A stretch of DNA of 64,000 nt from Allacma fusca (lineage: Eukaryota > Arthropoda > Collembola > Symphypleona > Sminthuridae): positions 19,703,067 to 19,767,066 of the forward strand of contig OX359245.1 in assembly GCA_947179485.1 (NCBI GenBank), read 5' to 3'. Position numbers and translations under genes: made by a program. Positions 37,501 through 51,064 of this stretch are shown one piece after another; within the stretch, counting starts at the first letter, position 1; each line of letters opens with the position of its first letter. The notes below the pieces were generated by a model. The model did not search any database. It saw nothing but the letters and a program-made list of their open reading frames with translations, and had not been told where the DNA came from.

Positions 37501-40114
37501 TAAAATATTTCATACACACAAACATGCTTACGGACTGTTCCTCTCCTTTTATTTCTCCCTTTTCTCACATGTATGCATCTCACCCTTGTGTATTTTCGCG
37601 AGAATTTCCATCTCCGCTCTGTCGTTCTCATTGCCAGAGCTCAGACTAAAACAATACGACAATAGCTATAACTTACTTAGTATTGTTAGAAAAAAGTGAG
37701 AACTTCGGTTTGTATCCCAGTGAAAAACATTGAAACAGGTTTTCGCTACTAGTATTTGCCATTTGTCCAAACACTACCATCACATTCACCTTGGAGTGGC
37801 TATTTTTAGGGTATGGAAATAGTATTTTTGCAAGGATGTACATTACAGCAATACTCTTGGATTAATGCCACTAAGTTACTCATAAAGTGGTAGGTTAAAA
37901 TTGAAAATGAGTGTGTGTAGGGAATTTGACATTAGTATTGCGGTTGTTGTGGACAGTATCGGAAATAGCAGAGGTGGTTGGCAGTGGTCACGAGGGACAT
38001 CATCACCATGGAGTGGGCTTGAGAATAGACACAAGTTATGACTCGGCCAGTTCCAGCTCATGTAATAACCAAACGAGAACGAAACGGATGAGAACCTCGT
38101 TCAAGCACCATCAACTTCGAACCATGAAATCCTACTTTGCCATCAATCAAAATCCCGATGCAAAAGACTTAAAGCAACTCGCGCAGAAAACTGGACTTAG
38201 TAAACGAGTTCTACAGGTCAAATTTTAATAACATTTATCATTTTTAAGCCAGAATTTTAATCCCTATTTTTCCCTTATCTCTTTCCGACTCACCCTTGTT
38301 AACACTTCCTTTTCTACACTCTCTCTCTCTCTCTCTCTCCCTGTTTTCCATGTAGATGCCCCTTACTTTTTTCCAGCGTCTATTTTTCTGTATAGTTATG
38401 AACGAATGAGCTGTAAAAGAGCTTTTGAATCTTATTTATAAAATTCAAGTTCAATAATAATTATTATTGCTCCAAACTATAAACATTGTAGACACTGAAT
38501 TGACCAGTTGCCCATGTCTACGATGGGCTGCGCTACTGATATTCTCCTTTATGATAGGCCCCGCATGGACTTGCACATGTGATTAGATTTTTCTGAAATA
38601 ACTATGGGAGACTATATAATCTACAGTTTTAAATCTATAGTTTTGTTTGCATTTGCCGGCGTGAAAGTCAAACACATAGGAGTGTAATTTACGATGAGCA
38701 ATTTATGTTTACATGAGTGTTTTGCATAACATTTGAATATTTAGCCCATAAATCCGGATGCCTTTCCATTCCATCCTTGGAGATGGTGATTGGGCTGGGT
38801 AAAATACATATTTGGTTTTTCTTGTGTTTAAATTTTGGATTTTAATAATTGACAGTTGAGAGAGGAGAGGCTTTTGGGAGAGGGAGAAGGTAGGAATCAT
38901 AACGATGGCCTACACTTGTTTAATTTATGGTCATTTTTGGGACTCTTTTTACCTCTCTGATTCACTCAGTCACTTCTAGAAGGACTGTAACTCATATTTC
39001 GAGTCTGCAGCTCACTTTTTACTGTGGCTCATAAAGCTTTCCAATTCAGGGCCCTCCATATGTTATGGCTTTCTTTCCTCAATTCCTTTTGTTTTTCTCG
39101 ATTGACTTTGGTTCTGTTTCAAGGAATGGATGATAAATAATATATATTTATGTGTCTTGTCTATTTGAACGTATGTACAGGTATGGTTTCAAAATGCGAG
39201 GGCTAAATGGAGACGGAACATGTTACGGAGCGAAGGAACTGAACGAATTCCGAGTGAGAGCGGTCACAAATCTGGTTCGAACTTCTCATCTCTTATCCTT
39301 TTTCCTTAACTTGTAACATATTTCCCCGCTTTAACTATCTTGAACACAAGTCGGGTTTTTGGAGGCTGTGAACATACATACAAACTACATACAAGAGAGA
39401 AAAACGTCTGAGATTTCTGTAGCGTAACGGGCTCTTTCCAAAAGCGGTCCTTTAAGTCTCCTTTTCTGATTCACATGAATGAAAGTATCTTTTTCTCCTT
39501 TGAGAATTTTTTCGGGTCGTGGGGATTTTCCAAGGAAACATTGAAACTTGACCCAGAATAAAGTTAATGAGGCAGCGTCTCTCTTCATTTACTTAATATT
39601 AGTCTCATTTGGTTTCATTCTTGGGCTATAATGACTTTTTTTGGCGGATGTATTAACTTCCCTAATTTTTGAGTCTACTCCTATTATAGTCCATGAAATA
39701 TGTGGGAATCCGGAGTACAAATCACAGTAGATACACAGACAAAATTCTAATTAATAGTATGACGAAGGCAATTTAAAGAAAACTTTTCCTACTCAAAAGA
39801 CATAATTTAGTGCGGGGAAACATTTTAGAAAAAAAAAAATACTCGGCAGCTGTTTGAAATAAATTTGACTGAAAAACAAACATTTATCTTTCTCTTATTG
39901 ATAAAATAGATTAAAAAAACTAAGGAAGAGAGACAGTGATGACAATTCGCATGGGGATGTTACCTCCTGGCAAAATGTTTCTGATTGGTGTTTGGTTTAT
40001 ATTTGCATAGACGGTGTTAGTCCTATCCGAGACGTGGACAATTTCAACAGTCAACCCAGCATTGATCTTCTAAATTCAGACGATGGTGGATTCTCCTCGA
40101 GTGACATTTACTGA
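34588..40114 (+). CDS. ap: LIM-homeobox transcription factor of the apterous/Lhx2/9 group, 315 aa
   Basis: The six exons are 34588-34778, 36728-36861, 37075-37251, 37969-38216, 39181-39274 and 40011-40114. All junctions are GT-AG and in phase, giving 316 codons with the stop. LIM1 runs from CGGCGLLIKDRFYVLAVDKQWH to YCKDDYY, and LIM2 from CGRCQGGINPQELVMRAKDLVYHLQC to YCEAHY. The linker YFNGVGT...KGRPRK is a signature of Lhx2/9 and apterous. The homeodomain starts TKRMRTSFKHHQLRTMKSYF, is split by an intron before VWFQNARAKWRRN, and has N51. The tail ends GGFSSSDIY. The protein is nuclear, binds DNA through the homeodomain and recruits LDB/Chip through its LIM domains. In insects apterous sets dorsal wing and neuronal identity. 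The poly-His stretch GHHHHG lies before the homeodomain. The exon 5 donor (G|GTTCGA) is weak; read-through would end at a TAA at 39307. Confidence 0.95.
38319..38339. repeat. (CT)n microsatellite in intron 4 of the LIM-homeobox gene
   Basis: A pure CT tract shortly after the exon 4 donor, followed by a pyrimidine-rich stretch. Confidence 0.9.
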
Positions 40115-40240
40115 AAGGAACGAGAAGATACAAAATTATAGATATAGCAAAGAGAGGAAGAGAAAGATATATGAAAAAAAAAATGTCTCGTTAAAAAAGT
40201 TGTGCAAGAACGTACACAAGAAGCTCGATCGGTTATGTTT

Positions 40241-40261
40241 GTGTGTGTGTGTGTGTGTGTG
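40241..40261. repeat. (GT)n microsatellite
   Basis: A pure GT tract about 130 bases after the LIM-homeobox stop, probably in its 3' untranslated region. Confidence 0.9.
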
Positions 40262-40394
40262 CTGTATTTGTATTTACATAAGGTCTCTGTATGTGTTGAC
40301 TATAACAAGTGTTACTGGTACAGGAAAATGTGTATAATGATATAAAGGAGGAATTTAATAATAGTAAAAACATTGGAGAATTTTTTGTCTCTAG

Positions 40395-40420
40395 CTCTCT
40401 CTCTCTCTCTCTCTCTCTCT
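40395..40420. repeat. (CT)n microsatellite
   Basis: Thirteen CT units. Confidence 0.9.
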
Positions 40421-40486
40421 GTCTTGTGTGTGTGGTAGTAAATAGTAAGTATAAAGTAGTGAGGAAATTGTTATGAAATCCGTCTA

Positions 40487-40507
40487 TCTCTCTCTCTCTC
40501 TCTCTCT
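40487..40507. repeat. (TC)n microsatellite
   Basis: About ten TC units, 67 bases after the previous CT tract and on the same strand. Confidence 0.9.
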
Positions 40508-41020
40508 GGGACTTTGTGTTTAACTTGGAGCTTTTGACAGAAGGAAAGCCCTTCCTATAGGGGAATCAAAGTGTAGATGACTCTATACGTACATAGTGTT
40601 TTTAATGATAGTGACTTCTCTCAATTGCCTGCCTTTGCCTTCCTTGCCATGTTCTTCTTCTCTTATGACCGACTACGTTATTCGTTCGCATGGATCTTTT
40701 ATGCAGACAGAGAACGCAACGCTCGACAAGTCTCTCTTTCGTTCCTCCGCCTAATGAGGAGTTGCCCATAGCAACCAACGAGAGTTTTAAATGAGCACCG
40801 ACCGACACTCTTACATGTAAACCATGCCATATCCACATACACACACACACAACATGTCAACTTAGTAGTAAGTACGAACGCGAAATGTAAAATTCTCTGA
40901 ACACACAACACTCTCTCGCCAACATATGCTCTTCATTAATGAACGGTCCTTTTATTCCCTGTGTACCTATCTGTATGTTTATATGAAAGATGCACCCTAA
41001 CCTTCATATTTTATAATCTC

Positions 41021-41027
<7 letters not shown>

Positions 41028-41050
<23 letters not shown>
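41028..41050. repeat. (GA)n microsatellite
   Basis: A pure GA tract, opposite in strand sense to the CT tracts upstream, so a long transcript could pair them. Confidence 0.9.
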
Positions 41051-41051
<1 letters not shown>

Positions 41052-42011
41052 TGCGAAATCCATCCTTGGATACATCCCTACAGAGCAGGATGCTATATAC
41101 TCACAGACTATAGATACACATATGCACGATACTCTCTGGGCTCTTGAGAAGAGTGTCAGGGTGCCTTGTTCTAAATACAGTTACATAGATACATACATAC
41201 ATGTGACATCTGTATAAAGGTAGCCCTTCGACTTTTAACACGTGCACTTGCTAAAAACTCTCAGCTTCATCCCTACACACACAAGCATTAAATCCCCGAC
41301 CCTTGGTAGGGTTCCTCCTCTCCAGTAGAACCGGTACCGGCAACAAATCTCGGATTTTCCGTTTAAACTAAATACTGCAATGTGTACGAGCAAGGATTAA
41401 TTCCCTGAACCTGGCGACCACTATACGGTTTTCAACATTTCTCTAAATTCATGGCCCCAGTGCACACAAACAAAGCTACTCACTTCTGAACTGGAGCCTG
41501 TTTTTTGCATACTGTGTCCTAGCTATCCCCTGGATTCACACAAAATCTAACAATATCTAGAAATGTTACTTGTGTCAGGTACAATCCCCATCTCTTTCAC
41601 CATGCTTTCTCGTAATGTGCCGGATTAGAATGGGGAGAGATCAAGTATGGACATCAATTGGTTGAATGCATATGTAAACCTGTGAGGTAATGATGTGTGA
41701 GGGAATTGGTTCCTATATGCAGAGGAAGAAAATTTTATTAAATTACCAAATGATAATTACATGACCATGCTTGTATACTTATAGTTTCATTATGGCTTCA
41801 TTGCAGAAGAGTAACTTTATATTTCAAGATCATTTCAGACAAAATTGCACTGACGATGAGTGTGAGCTCTCATTTTTATGCTTGAAGTTAAACATCCCAA
41901 TTGGTAGGGCATATCTCAATAAGTGACAAGTCCTCTGACAAGTAGATTAATGACGGGACAAATTGAAGACCGACATATAGAGTGGAGTAGCAAATTCTCA
42001 TGGGCTGGCTC

Positions 42012-42044
<33 letters not shown>
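42012..42044. repeat. (GT)n microsatellite, slightly interrupted
   Basis: GT units with a single TTT interruption. Confidence 0.9.
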
Positions 42045-42045
<1 letters not shown>

Positions 42046-45000
42046 AGTGTATGTGTGAAAAGATAGATTTATGGAAAGAAATCGGAAGAGGAAGGTCTAT
42101 GTTGAGCATTCTCATGGACTGATTGTGAGACGACGAGGGAAGTTTTGGAATGATAATGAATACATGGGGTTGACAATTTTTCAGGGCAAAAGAGATTCGA
42201 GAGAAAGAAAGGAGTGCGGGGTTGGTTATTGCTGGTGTTGAAATAATGTAAAGGTTGCGTAGGTTCTTGCTGCTTATCGCAATTGAAGGGAAGAGAGAGG
42301 CAGGAGCAAGTGAGGAGCAGGGAAAAAATTCTACCTGACTCGTCCACTTTTTTTTCCCTTCTGTACTAATAATGTGGGACTTGGGAGAGTGTGCGTATAC
42401 ATGTATGTATCCGCCAGCATCATGGTACATATATAGGGGACTGGTTGCCTCGACTTGCTCTTGTAGTGTGCTTTGTAGATCGGAAGAGAGATTGTAAATC
42501 TAGATGAAAAACAGGTTCTTTTTCCTTTAAACTTTAGCCTGTAAGTATATGCACATGTCAATTTCAATTGTTACGTTTCTGTGCCTAGTCTTTCCCCTCT
42601 TTTTATCATGACGTAAGTATCTATCTATATATAAGTACACACACATCATACATATATCCGAACTGTGAGGAGTTTCTGTCTCATGTGACTCTTTCGTGGA
42701 TCAGGTATATGGCCTATGTATATATAGATATCTACAGGCTGGACTTATAGGAGACAAACCCATCATTCCTTATTATTATCCTGAACTCCTTACTTTTTTT
42801 TTTATTCCAAGACGTGAACAAGATTGAGTGATGACCGCTCTATGTTCCAAGTTTTATGAATGTCGACCCAATTCCACTCATTCAATTATTTACCTGAGTG
42901 AAAAGCCAAGGGACAGAAGCCTTCTTCCTGATTCCACAGTGATTTCTACCCTTCATATAATGTACAAGTTTGAACATATCAGGGAATCTCTCTTGCTCTG
43001 CTTTTGGAGTCAATTTTAGGAATTTTTAGAATTCCATCTTGTTCGTTCGAGGATTCGTTTTAGTCTTCCAAATGTCTTCCTAGACATATGGACATGTTTG
43101 TGTAGAGACAATTTTAAGAGAGCTGATTGGGAGGTTTAAATTCCAGTAGAGGTTTCTATCCTGACAATATTTCACTGTAGTTTTAAACCCAGAATCAATG
43201 TGATACCGGAATGACTATATAAGTCAAATCGTTTATGGGGATAGCTAATGGAACCGCTGCTGGGTATATACAACTCCTACCGTATGCGTTTGTTCGTAAT
43301 TGTAAGGGGAATAAGCGATGGTGAGCAGATTGAATCCTACACCACAGTTGCAATCAAAATAATTGGACGCTCTATTAAGTAATTACTGGAGGAAAGACTG
43401 AAGCAATATGCTCGAGCTTTTAGTTTGTTTGTTTACTCAGCTCTGCTCATGAGACCACGTTGATGATTTTATTACCTCCTATTACACGGAACAGCATCCC
43501 TCTACAATTATCAATTTATCGAACACAAGTCACTCTTTCCTCTCCTGCATTTCTTTCATTTCCTCAAATATTTGCTTGGATATTAAAATCCTTGTTCTTC
43601 CTTTATTTCAGTTCAATCGTGCCGAAAAGCTCGTACTATGGTTTGTGGCTATTTCAAGACCACATTGTATTTTTTTCTCGTAGCTGTTTCATCCTTTGTG
43701 TAATTACTACATATCTACATATAAATACTTATATAGAAATTGAGTGGTCATAGCTCCCGTCGGGGTTTATTTTTACAGCAAATATTCGTTCAACTGGTAC
43801 AATAATTCATCCTTTTGGCTGTTAATTTACAAGTTTTTTTTTTGGTGGAGATAAATTATTATACTTTTTGCTAATAACAGCCCTTTTATAGCAGTGCCGA
43901 CTTCACTGTTAGGCTTTAGTTTCCCAAAAGAAGTAATCATAGGAAAGCTTTGGATGTTTAGAGAGGATCCCATTTCAAGCAGAGCATATTATACTGGGTG
44001 GTTTTACACGAAATCTAAATTTAATCTTGATACAATGACTGAATTTACTACAATTTTGCAACCGGAGATTACGCCTCTGGGTCTGGATGTGGAATCTTGT
44101 GGGGGTGCGTGATATGTAAAGGAATAAAGGAAGATAAGAAGTTGGCGATGTGAAGGAAGTGCATTTATATCGTATCATCAACCTTCATGGTCTTTTGCAC
44201 TTAAAATCAATTACACCTTTAGCAGCTTACACATAATAATTACTTACTTCTTGAAACAACTTTACGAATCACAAATGTTCCCGTGGAGCTGAAAAAAAAA
44301 ACTTTTCCTGGGCTAACAATGATAATAAAATACCAACGTAGAGGTAGAACATAACGTTATACCTAGAAGCTCATTCATACGATTGCACACATGTTCACAT
44401 GCTATTGTTAATTTTTCTTATAAGTCTTTGGTTTTTGAAAAAAAATATTACTGGACGTTCCATAATTACCTTTCTATAGGTAGATACATAGTTTTGACTT
44501 CCTTGCAAAATTATTATTTGTTAACATTAAGTCGCATGATTTTGGAGGAAAGGGTCCGTTTTTGACAGGGACTCGGTAGGAGGATTCTCACCAGTGGGAA
44601 TTTGTCATGTAATAAGAGAATAGATTTGGAGGAAAGTGCGGAAGGAAATCAGGGAAGTACATAAAATTAATTGAGTGGTTTGAATAGATTTGTCGAGTTT
44701 ATTTTTCTTTCTGAGCGGATAATAGTCCGTCTCATATTTGAGGAGGACAAGTGAAACGTGTGGTGGGTATGGGAAAATTTTCGAGTGCACGTGCTGGTGG
44801 CTGTTCGAGGGTTCGCACTTGACATCATCATTATGTTCTGCTTATCCTTTGCCTTTATGAATGGCCCTCTATATACATATATGTTCCACAGTGACTATAC
44901 AATACAGTAGTCTTGTTCTCTCCCCCTCTTTCTCTTTTCTCCGTATGTTTTAACCCTCTTATATAAACGTACCTTTCCAGGAGGCTTCACAGCTGATTCC

Positions 45001-48000
45001 AATGAGTACTCGCATCTATGTATACAACACGGGGCGGGAGATGTATGCAGGAGCGGAGCAAGTGTTGTGGGAAATTCTTGGGAGATAAAAACAGCATGAA
45101 ACGTGCGCATTTCCATTGAAAATGCATCTTTTGTTGGGATGCATAAACTCAAGGCCGACGTTACACACATATAATCAATTGATATTGTCATTTCATTCAT
45201 TATTCATACGCATTTTATTCACTGACACACCACCGAAAAACTCAGGGAAAACTGAGACTCCACTTGCCACACGAGTCGTGTCCGTGTGTGCAGGCTTCAA
45301 AAGCCCCATTATTTGTTATAGGGACTGCGAGGGTACGGAAAAGGAATACTCTTTGATAGACTTCGGTTCGGAAGGTAACAAGAGACCTAACGCCACATTC
45401 CCAAGGCTCCGATAAACTGACTCTCTGATTACTCGTCCATGATCCTCTCCCGCACGACATGCTGTCTTTATGACGTTTATAAACGCACTCCCATAGACAA
45501 GCAGTCAGGCAAATTATCATTTTCAGCTTGATTAGACTTGACAGAACGTGAAATCTGAATCTGGGCTGATTTCCTACATACGTTTGGGAACCATTATTAC
45601 TGTATTCCTTCCTCAAAATGCATTTTCTCCTTATAGTGATATTTTTGTTTGCGCTTGCTACAACTTTTACCGATATGGTCATCTAGTGCTTTCTATAACA
45701 AAATTTTGTTGTTAAACATCGTATTACCCCCAGACATCAGAAGGAAGGTCTAGACACATTTTTACATTCTCATCGTAAGAATTTTTCTCGGAAACTTCCG
45801 CATAAATAATTACATTCTTATATACCCACGGTACACCATACATTTCGGTCTCAACTGCACTAGCCATGTGTTAATCCCAATTGTGGTTGCGGAAAGTAAA
45901 GCGTAAGATCATTTTTTGTATTTTTGTTTATAGTAATTGGCTTTACAAGTTGCCTGGATTTTCAAAATCTTACATGATATATGGATTTTGTTTTAAAAAC
46001 ATGAGTACAGTGTCTCTGTAAGAGACTTGCTGGAGTTGTGTTCGTTCTGTGTCAGAGCAAAAGATGTGATGTTATTCTTGTTTACTACAATGCTAATTTC
46101 TCTACTTGTAAAAGCAAATATTAGAAGAGTTAAGTTTGTTGTTTTTAGGATTTTGCTCTTTGCCGAGAGTACATTGTACCAGCACATTATGGCTTGGGCT
46201 CTAGATTGGGGCATTGCAATAAAGCAGGAAAGACACTTCATATGATAATGTATTTATTGTTATACTGTAGTAATGTCTAGTATGCTTCTACTCTACTACT
46301 CATATAGCTTTAAAAGGTTAGGAGAGCTGAAGTTCCACAATGCAAAAATGCAGGGGAATATTCCGCGTTGAGCATATTATTTTCACCCCCACCAGTAATG
46401 TTTTTAGTTCAGTCTCAGTTTTGCCTGGGTTTTTGGTTTGGTGCATGTGTTGGCTTGACTGTTTTATTTTTCTGGGCTTGCTTTAGAATAATAGTGACAG
46501 AAAGAACTTAGAACCAACGTCGAGAGCACGTGTTGGTGATTCTTATGTAATTCTGCTGTGAAATTTTCCAAGGTGGTTCAAACAAAGAAATTTTAGTTAC
46601 AAGAATTGTAACAACTACGAATGTATAATCAGAAATGTGATTCTTCGTAGCATAAGCTACATATTCTGTCAGCCCTACCTCGCAAATATATTCGCGAGAA
46701 AGAGTGATGAATTTCCGAAATACGGCAAAATGTTACGCGAAAAGTCATCATGTTTTTCTAATATAAGGCGAAAATGTTAAGGGAAAAAAGATGGCATTAA
46801 ATGACAATCGTTATGTGCTATATTTTTACTTTTGAGAAATACATTGTGAAATTTCTGTAAATTGTAGGAAATACTACAGCCCGTATAGTGTAAATAATAT
46901 TACATATAATACACATAGTTTGTGGGAGTTTTTGAGAATACTCTAGGAATTGTGCTCAAACTGTGGCACTGCAGTAACATTAAAGAGGTTTTGAAGGCTC
47001 TGTAATAATTTTAGTGGAGACAGCACCTGTGCATAAGGACGACTGGTGCGTGAAAGTTACCAATTTTGTTGGGCTGGGATGTATTTGATTGCGTCAGTTC
47101 TTATCAAATTAACTATAATTTTTGAAATGCTTACCCAATAATACTGATCGAGGCTTTTTCAGCTTTACACATGTCGCGATCTCAGCAAAGTTAAATACAC
47201 CTAACGAGTAAATAAATAATATGATGACAAAATTGTAGTTATATTTCAGCTCACGTAACATGAATGAGTGGAAGTGGAAACAATACGAATAGGTATAAAG
47301 ATTGCAGATTTAACTAATGGCTAGCTAAACCCGGATATCCCGAACTTAGTGATGCAGTTCTTTATTTCTTCATTTTGTTTGTCAGATATTAAAACTGTAA
47401 AATTAAAATCAATCGTTTTGGAAAAATAAATAATAAATTTGCGTTTGGGTGCTAATTATGGTAACTTGTAACCCTTAATAATAAACCTCCTATAGGGGTG
47501 AAGCGACACACAATATTCACAGGACTGCATTGTATAAAGGTGTAGGGCTAATCAACTTTATTGTGCTAATTGTAAGTACAGTGTTTATAAATAAACCTTT
47601 TAAAGATGAAAGGGGCCCTTTAAACTTTCAGTTTGCCCGATATGTAGTTGTTTGTGGTAACTCTGCGTTGGCATGTATTCATAAAAAATGACCTGACCTC
47701 TTTTATGAACTAATAGTAAGTCAAATGGAAGGCCTGATGTCCTCCAAAAACAATAGCTACACTTGTAACTTTTTAGACTCACATCGCTGCAAATAAACAA
47801 TGGATTTGATTGGTGGCATTATTGGTTCAACAGTTGCCGTGTTGAAAGACAAGCAGAATTCACTAAATTAGAGGTAACCAGGTGACCTAGCATGGCGTGC
47901 ATACGAAATGACAACTCATTCATACATTGCAAGGTCATCATTCCAGGCACTCCGGAACGTTGGAAAAAGTGGGGGGGGGGAGCAAAATTTTAAAATTAAT

Positions 48001-49724
48001 TTTAGTTACTTTGCTAGTGGCTACAAACAAACGTACACATGTACATATTTACATATAAGGTTACAACTATTTTTCGTTAGCCAGCTCATATAAGCACCTG
48101 AAGTATATATGTAGCTCTTCCCAGTTTTAAAGAATTTTCTTGTAAATACAAAAACAAGCTTTCACATAAGGCAGCAACTGAATCTCATATACTGGGAGTG
48201 TTCACTATAAATTTTATCGTGTCTGAACTATTATTTGGAAGAGGTAAAACTGGGAAATTTTGTTGTTTCATATTTTTATCTTGTTAACCATAGTTTATTT
48301 TTATGTGAAAACTGATTTACCCTTTTAGAAAAAACAACAGGTATTTTTCTGGAACCGTCCTCTTACACTTCTCGTTCAAATTTTTCCGATGTTAGTCTCA
48401 ACTCAAGGTTTTCAAACGTCCGTAACAATATAGTGTGCAGTAATTTTTACCCTAAGATGGACTATTATTATGGGAACAAAGATCAGGGCTAACATTAGCG
48501 CCTACCACCCTTATGTTGCCACAAACTTGTCTCTGGCTTTAACCAATGGACATTGGTTCATAATTTTTTTCATACAAATCAATGATCCTGCACTTTCAAT
48601 TAAAATCTTTCATCCAGACGAATGTCTCTTAAAAGTTTACCACAAATTAGGACTAAATACCCATAAAGGATCGCTCGTAGCGCTTCCGGGAATTTGCATT
48701 CCGGTTCCTCTTAGGGTGGCTCCTTTAATCTGAGAATACAACAGATCTATGCAAATATTTAAGCAGGATTTGATTTTTTTTATCCTCACTATATAATATA
48801 TCGACTATCTTTGACATCCGTAATTTGTTCATGCCCTTGCCAACGGTAGCCTAATTTTGATGATTTCCAAAGTTAACCGGATGTATTAAGAAAAAGTAAA
48901 TTTTAGTTTTCAGTCGTGGTCTTTCCTGACCTTTGGTTTCAGGAGTTTCTTTTTTAAGATAAATACTAACATGTATTCCTTGTCCGGAAATGTAAACATA
49001 TTATCCAAAAATATCCTCTTGAATTTTTTACATGGGTTTGTAATTTCGGGAACCCCTTATAAAAGGTTTTGCTTTTGGCTTTCGAATACGGACCCATGCA
49101 AGAATAATTCTCCTCCATTTCGTGATTTCTGTCTATTGGGCGGATTGAATTGTTTTTATTAAATAATTAATTTCGCCCGGATCTGCCATGTGCCACCAAG
49201 ATAATTTTAATAGTTACCTATATGAACTGATCTCCACAAGTATGCATGTATATACTATGTACTCCTGCTTGTATGTGCTAGGATGAGAAAATTATATTGC
49301 AACATGGTTTACACATATGTATTTATTTAGCAGAAATAGATTGCTTCAAATTTTTTAAATGCAATTAATAGCGATTTGTACAGGATTTTTAACAAAGTTT
49401 GAAGATTTATTGCAGTTTTGACAGAAAAGTCAGTAAAAGGATAATTTGAATTCTGAAAAGTGAGGGGGGGGGGCGAGTTGTATCGCCTGTTCCACCCTGA
49501 CTTTTTTTGGGGGGACAATGTCCCCCATGCCCACTCTTATTCTGGAGTGCCTGTCATCACCAAATAGAGAGTGTTGTCTCCATTGCATTGTAGTGAGACA
49601 AATGATATGCAAGACTAACAATAAGACTATTTTAGTTCTGTTACGGCCATTCGTAGAATGGGTGGACTCATAGTCATCAGATGTCCACATCTTGCCTGCT
49701 AAAAGCCTGCAAATATCCGTAGAA

Positions 49725-50085
49725 TAAAAAGCTCCCTCTACTTTTAGCCGAAAAAATCCGTAACCCCAAAGTTACCCATTATCTCTAAAACTTAAAGTGC
49801 CCCTATCCTAAACCTATGAGTCTCCCGTCATCCCTAACCTATGAGCTCCCCCTATCCTTAATTAAAGTAAAAGACATCCCCTTTCATTCCACGAGACGCC
49901 CCCTACCCTCATCCTATGAAGCTCCCATTTATTTAATAACTGAAAAGACACCCCACTCTAATCTGCTCCGAGTAAATTCACCTATCCCTAACGCCTGAAG
50001 TTCTTCAGTCCCTACAGCACAAGTTCCCCCTATACCTTACTCAAACAGCTCCTCCTACCCGTAACCCAAAAAGGTCCCCAGTCCG
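49725..50085. repeat. Degenerate pyrimidine-rich minisatellite, unit about 25 bases
   Basis: About a dozen diverged units resembling CCCCCTATCCCTAACCTATG plus AAGCT follow each other. Conserved blocks are CCCC[TC]A[TC]CC and TAACC[TC]ATGA. Strand composition is strongly skewed (C-rich on plus). Units vary from about 20 to 30 bases. Confidence 0.7.
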
Positions 50086-51064
50086 CCTATCAGTTACGGC
50101 AACGAAATTCCCTACTAACAAGCGTCTAAAATATTTTTTGAAGAAACTGTTATTTGATAAAAAAATTCCAACTTTCCTGTACATTTTACACACACACGGT
50201 GGCCCCAAGGACCACTGTGTTGACCTAGGACTTCCCCAGAAATCAGTAATATGGAACAATAGAATAGTTTGATCTATTGAAACGGATTTTTGAAAATCCC
50301 AAATAATTCCAAGTGTTTCGAGGAAAGTTCATTAAATTTTGTATTCACAGATATTCAAAATGCCAACGATTATTTTGTGTGATTTATTAAAAAAATAATT
50401 AATTCCATTTAAGTTTTTATCGGTGACCCCTCTGATCAAATACATTGACCTAGGTCTACGAAATTAATTTTTATCCAAAATACGAACTTTTGTTTCACTT
50501 CGCCCCTAAAAGAGTATTTGCTACTATTTGGGGGACTTCAATGCTTCATCGGGCACTCCCTTAGAAATATAGGGGAGACAGAATTTGTGATGCACCTTGT
50601 ATAATTAACATATGTTACATGCATGCGTGTCACTTTTTGCTATCTCGTTCTCAATATTTACGTAAATGATGAATGCTTATTGTTAGTGGAACCTGCTATA
50701 GGATGAGACGATGAGTGTAGTGTAGAGTAGAGCAGAGCAGAGTGAACGAAGAACTCTGAAACAAGACAACACTCAACATAAGTATTTGGCGTCTCCTCAC
50801 TGTAATTGTGAAGGCCTCGTCCTCACTCGTTGCTGGCCAACTAGCGCCAGCCCGCCAAAAAACAATTCAACTCAATGCTACGTCTTTGGTCGATTTTAAT
50901 GGCATTTCTCTTCTGGGTAAAAACATTGTCCAAGGAATAAGTGTTACTGGCTCTAAAAAAAATTACTATTTGAAATAAGGGATTGAAATATTAATAATAT
51001 TTATTTAATATATTTTACTCTTATTCCATACACTGCCGTGTGTTTATTTGACCCTGAATATATC

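Larger units (their letters stand above)
40115..51064. other. About 11 kb intergenic region rich in microsatellites
   Basis: No gene could be supported. The first 2 kb, likely including the 3' untranslated region of the LIM-homeobox gene, carry dense dinucleotide tracts. Homopolymer G runs occur near 47970 and 49465. Near 50700-50890 lies the presumed 5' region of the zinc-finger gene. Confidence 0.55.

Noticed and set aside
42001..42430. 180-codon minus frame with His/Thr repeats
   Set aside because: Produced by the (GT)n microsatellite read on the minus strand; no gene features.
48470..48733. 87-codon plus frame
   Set aside because: No recognisable family, no neighbouring exons in phase; likely chance.
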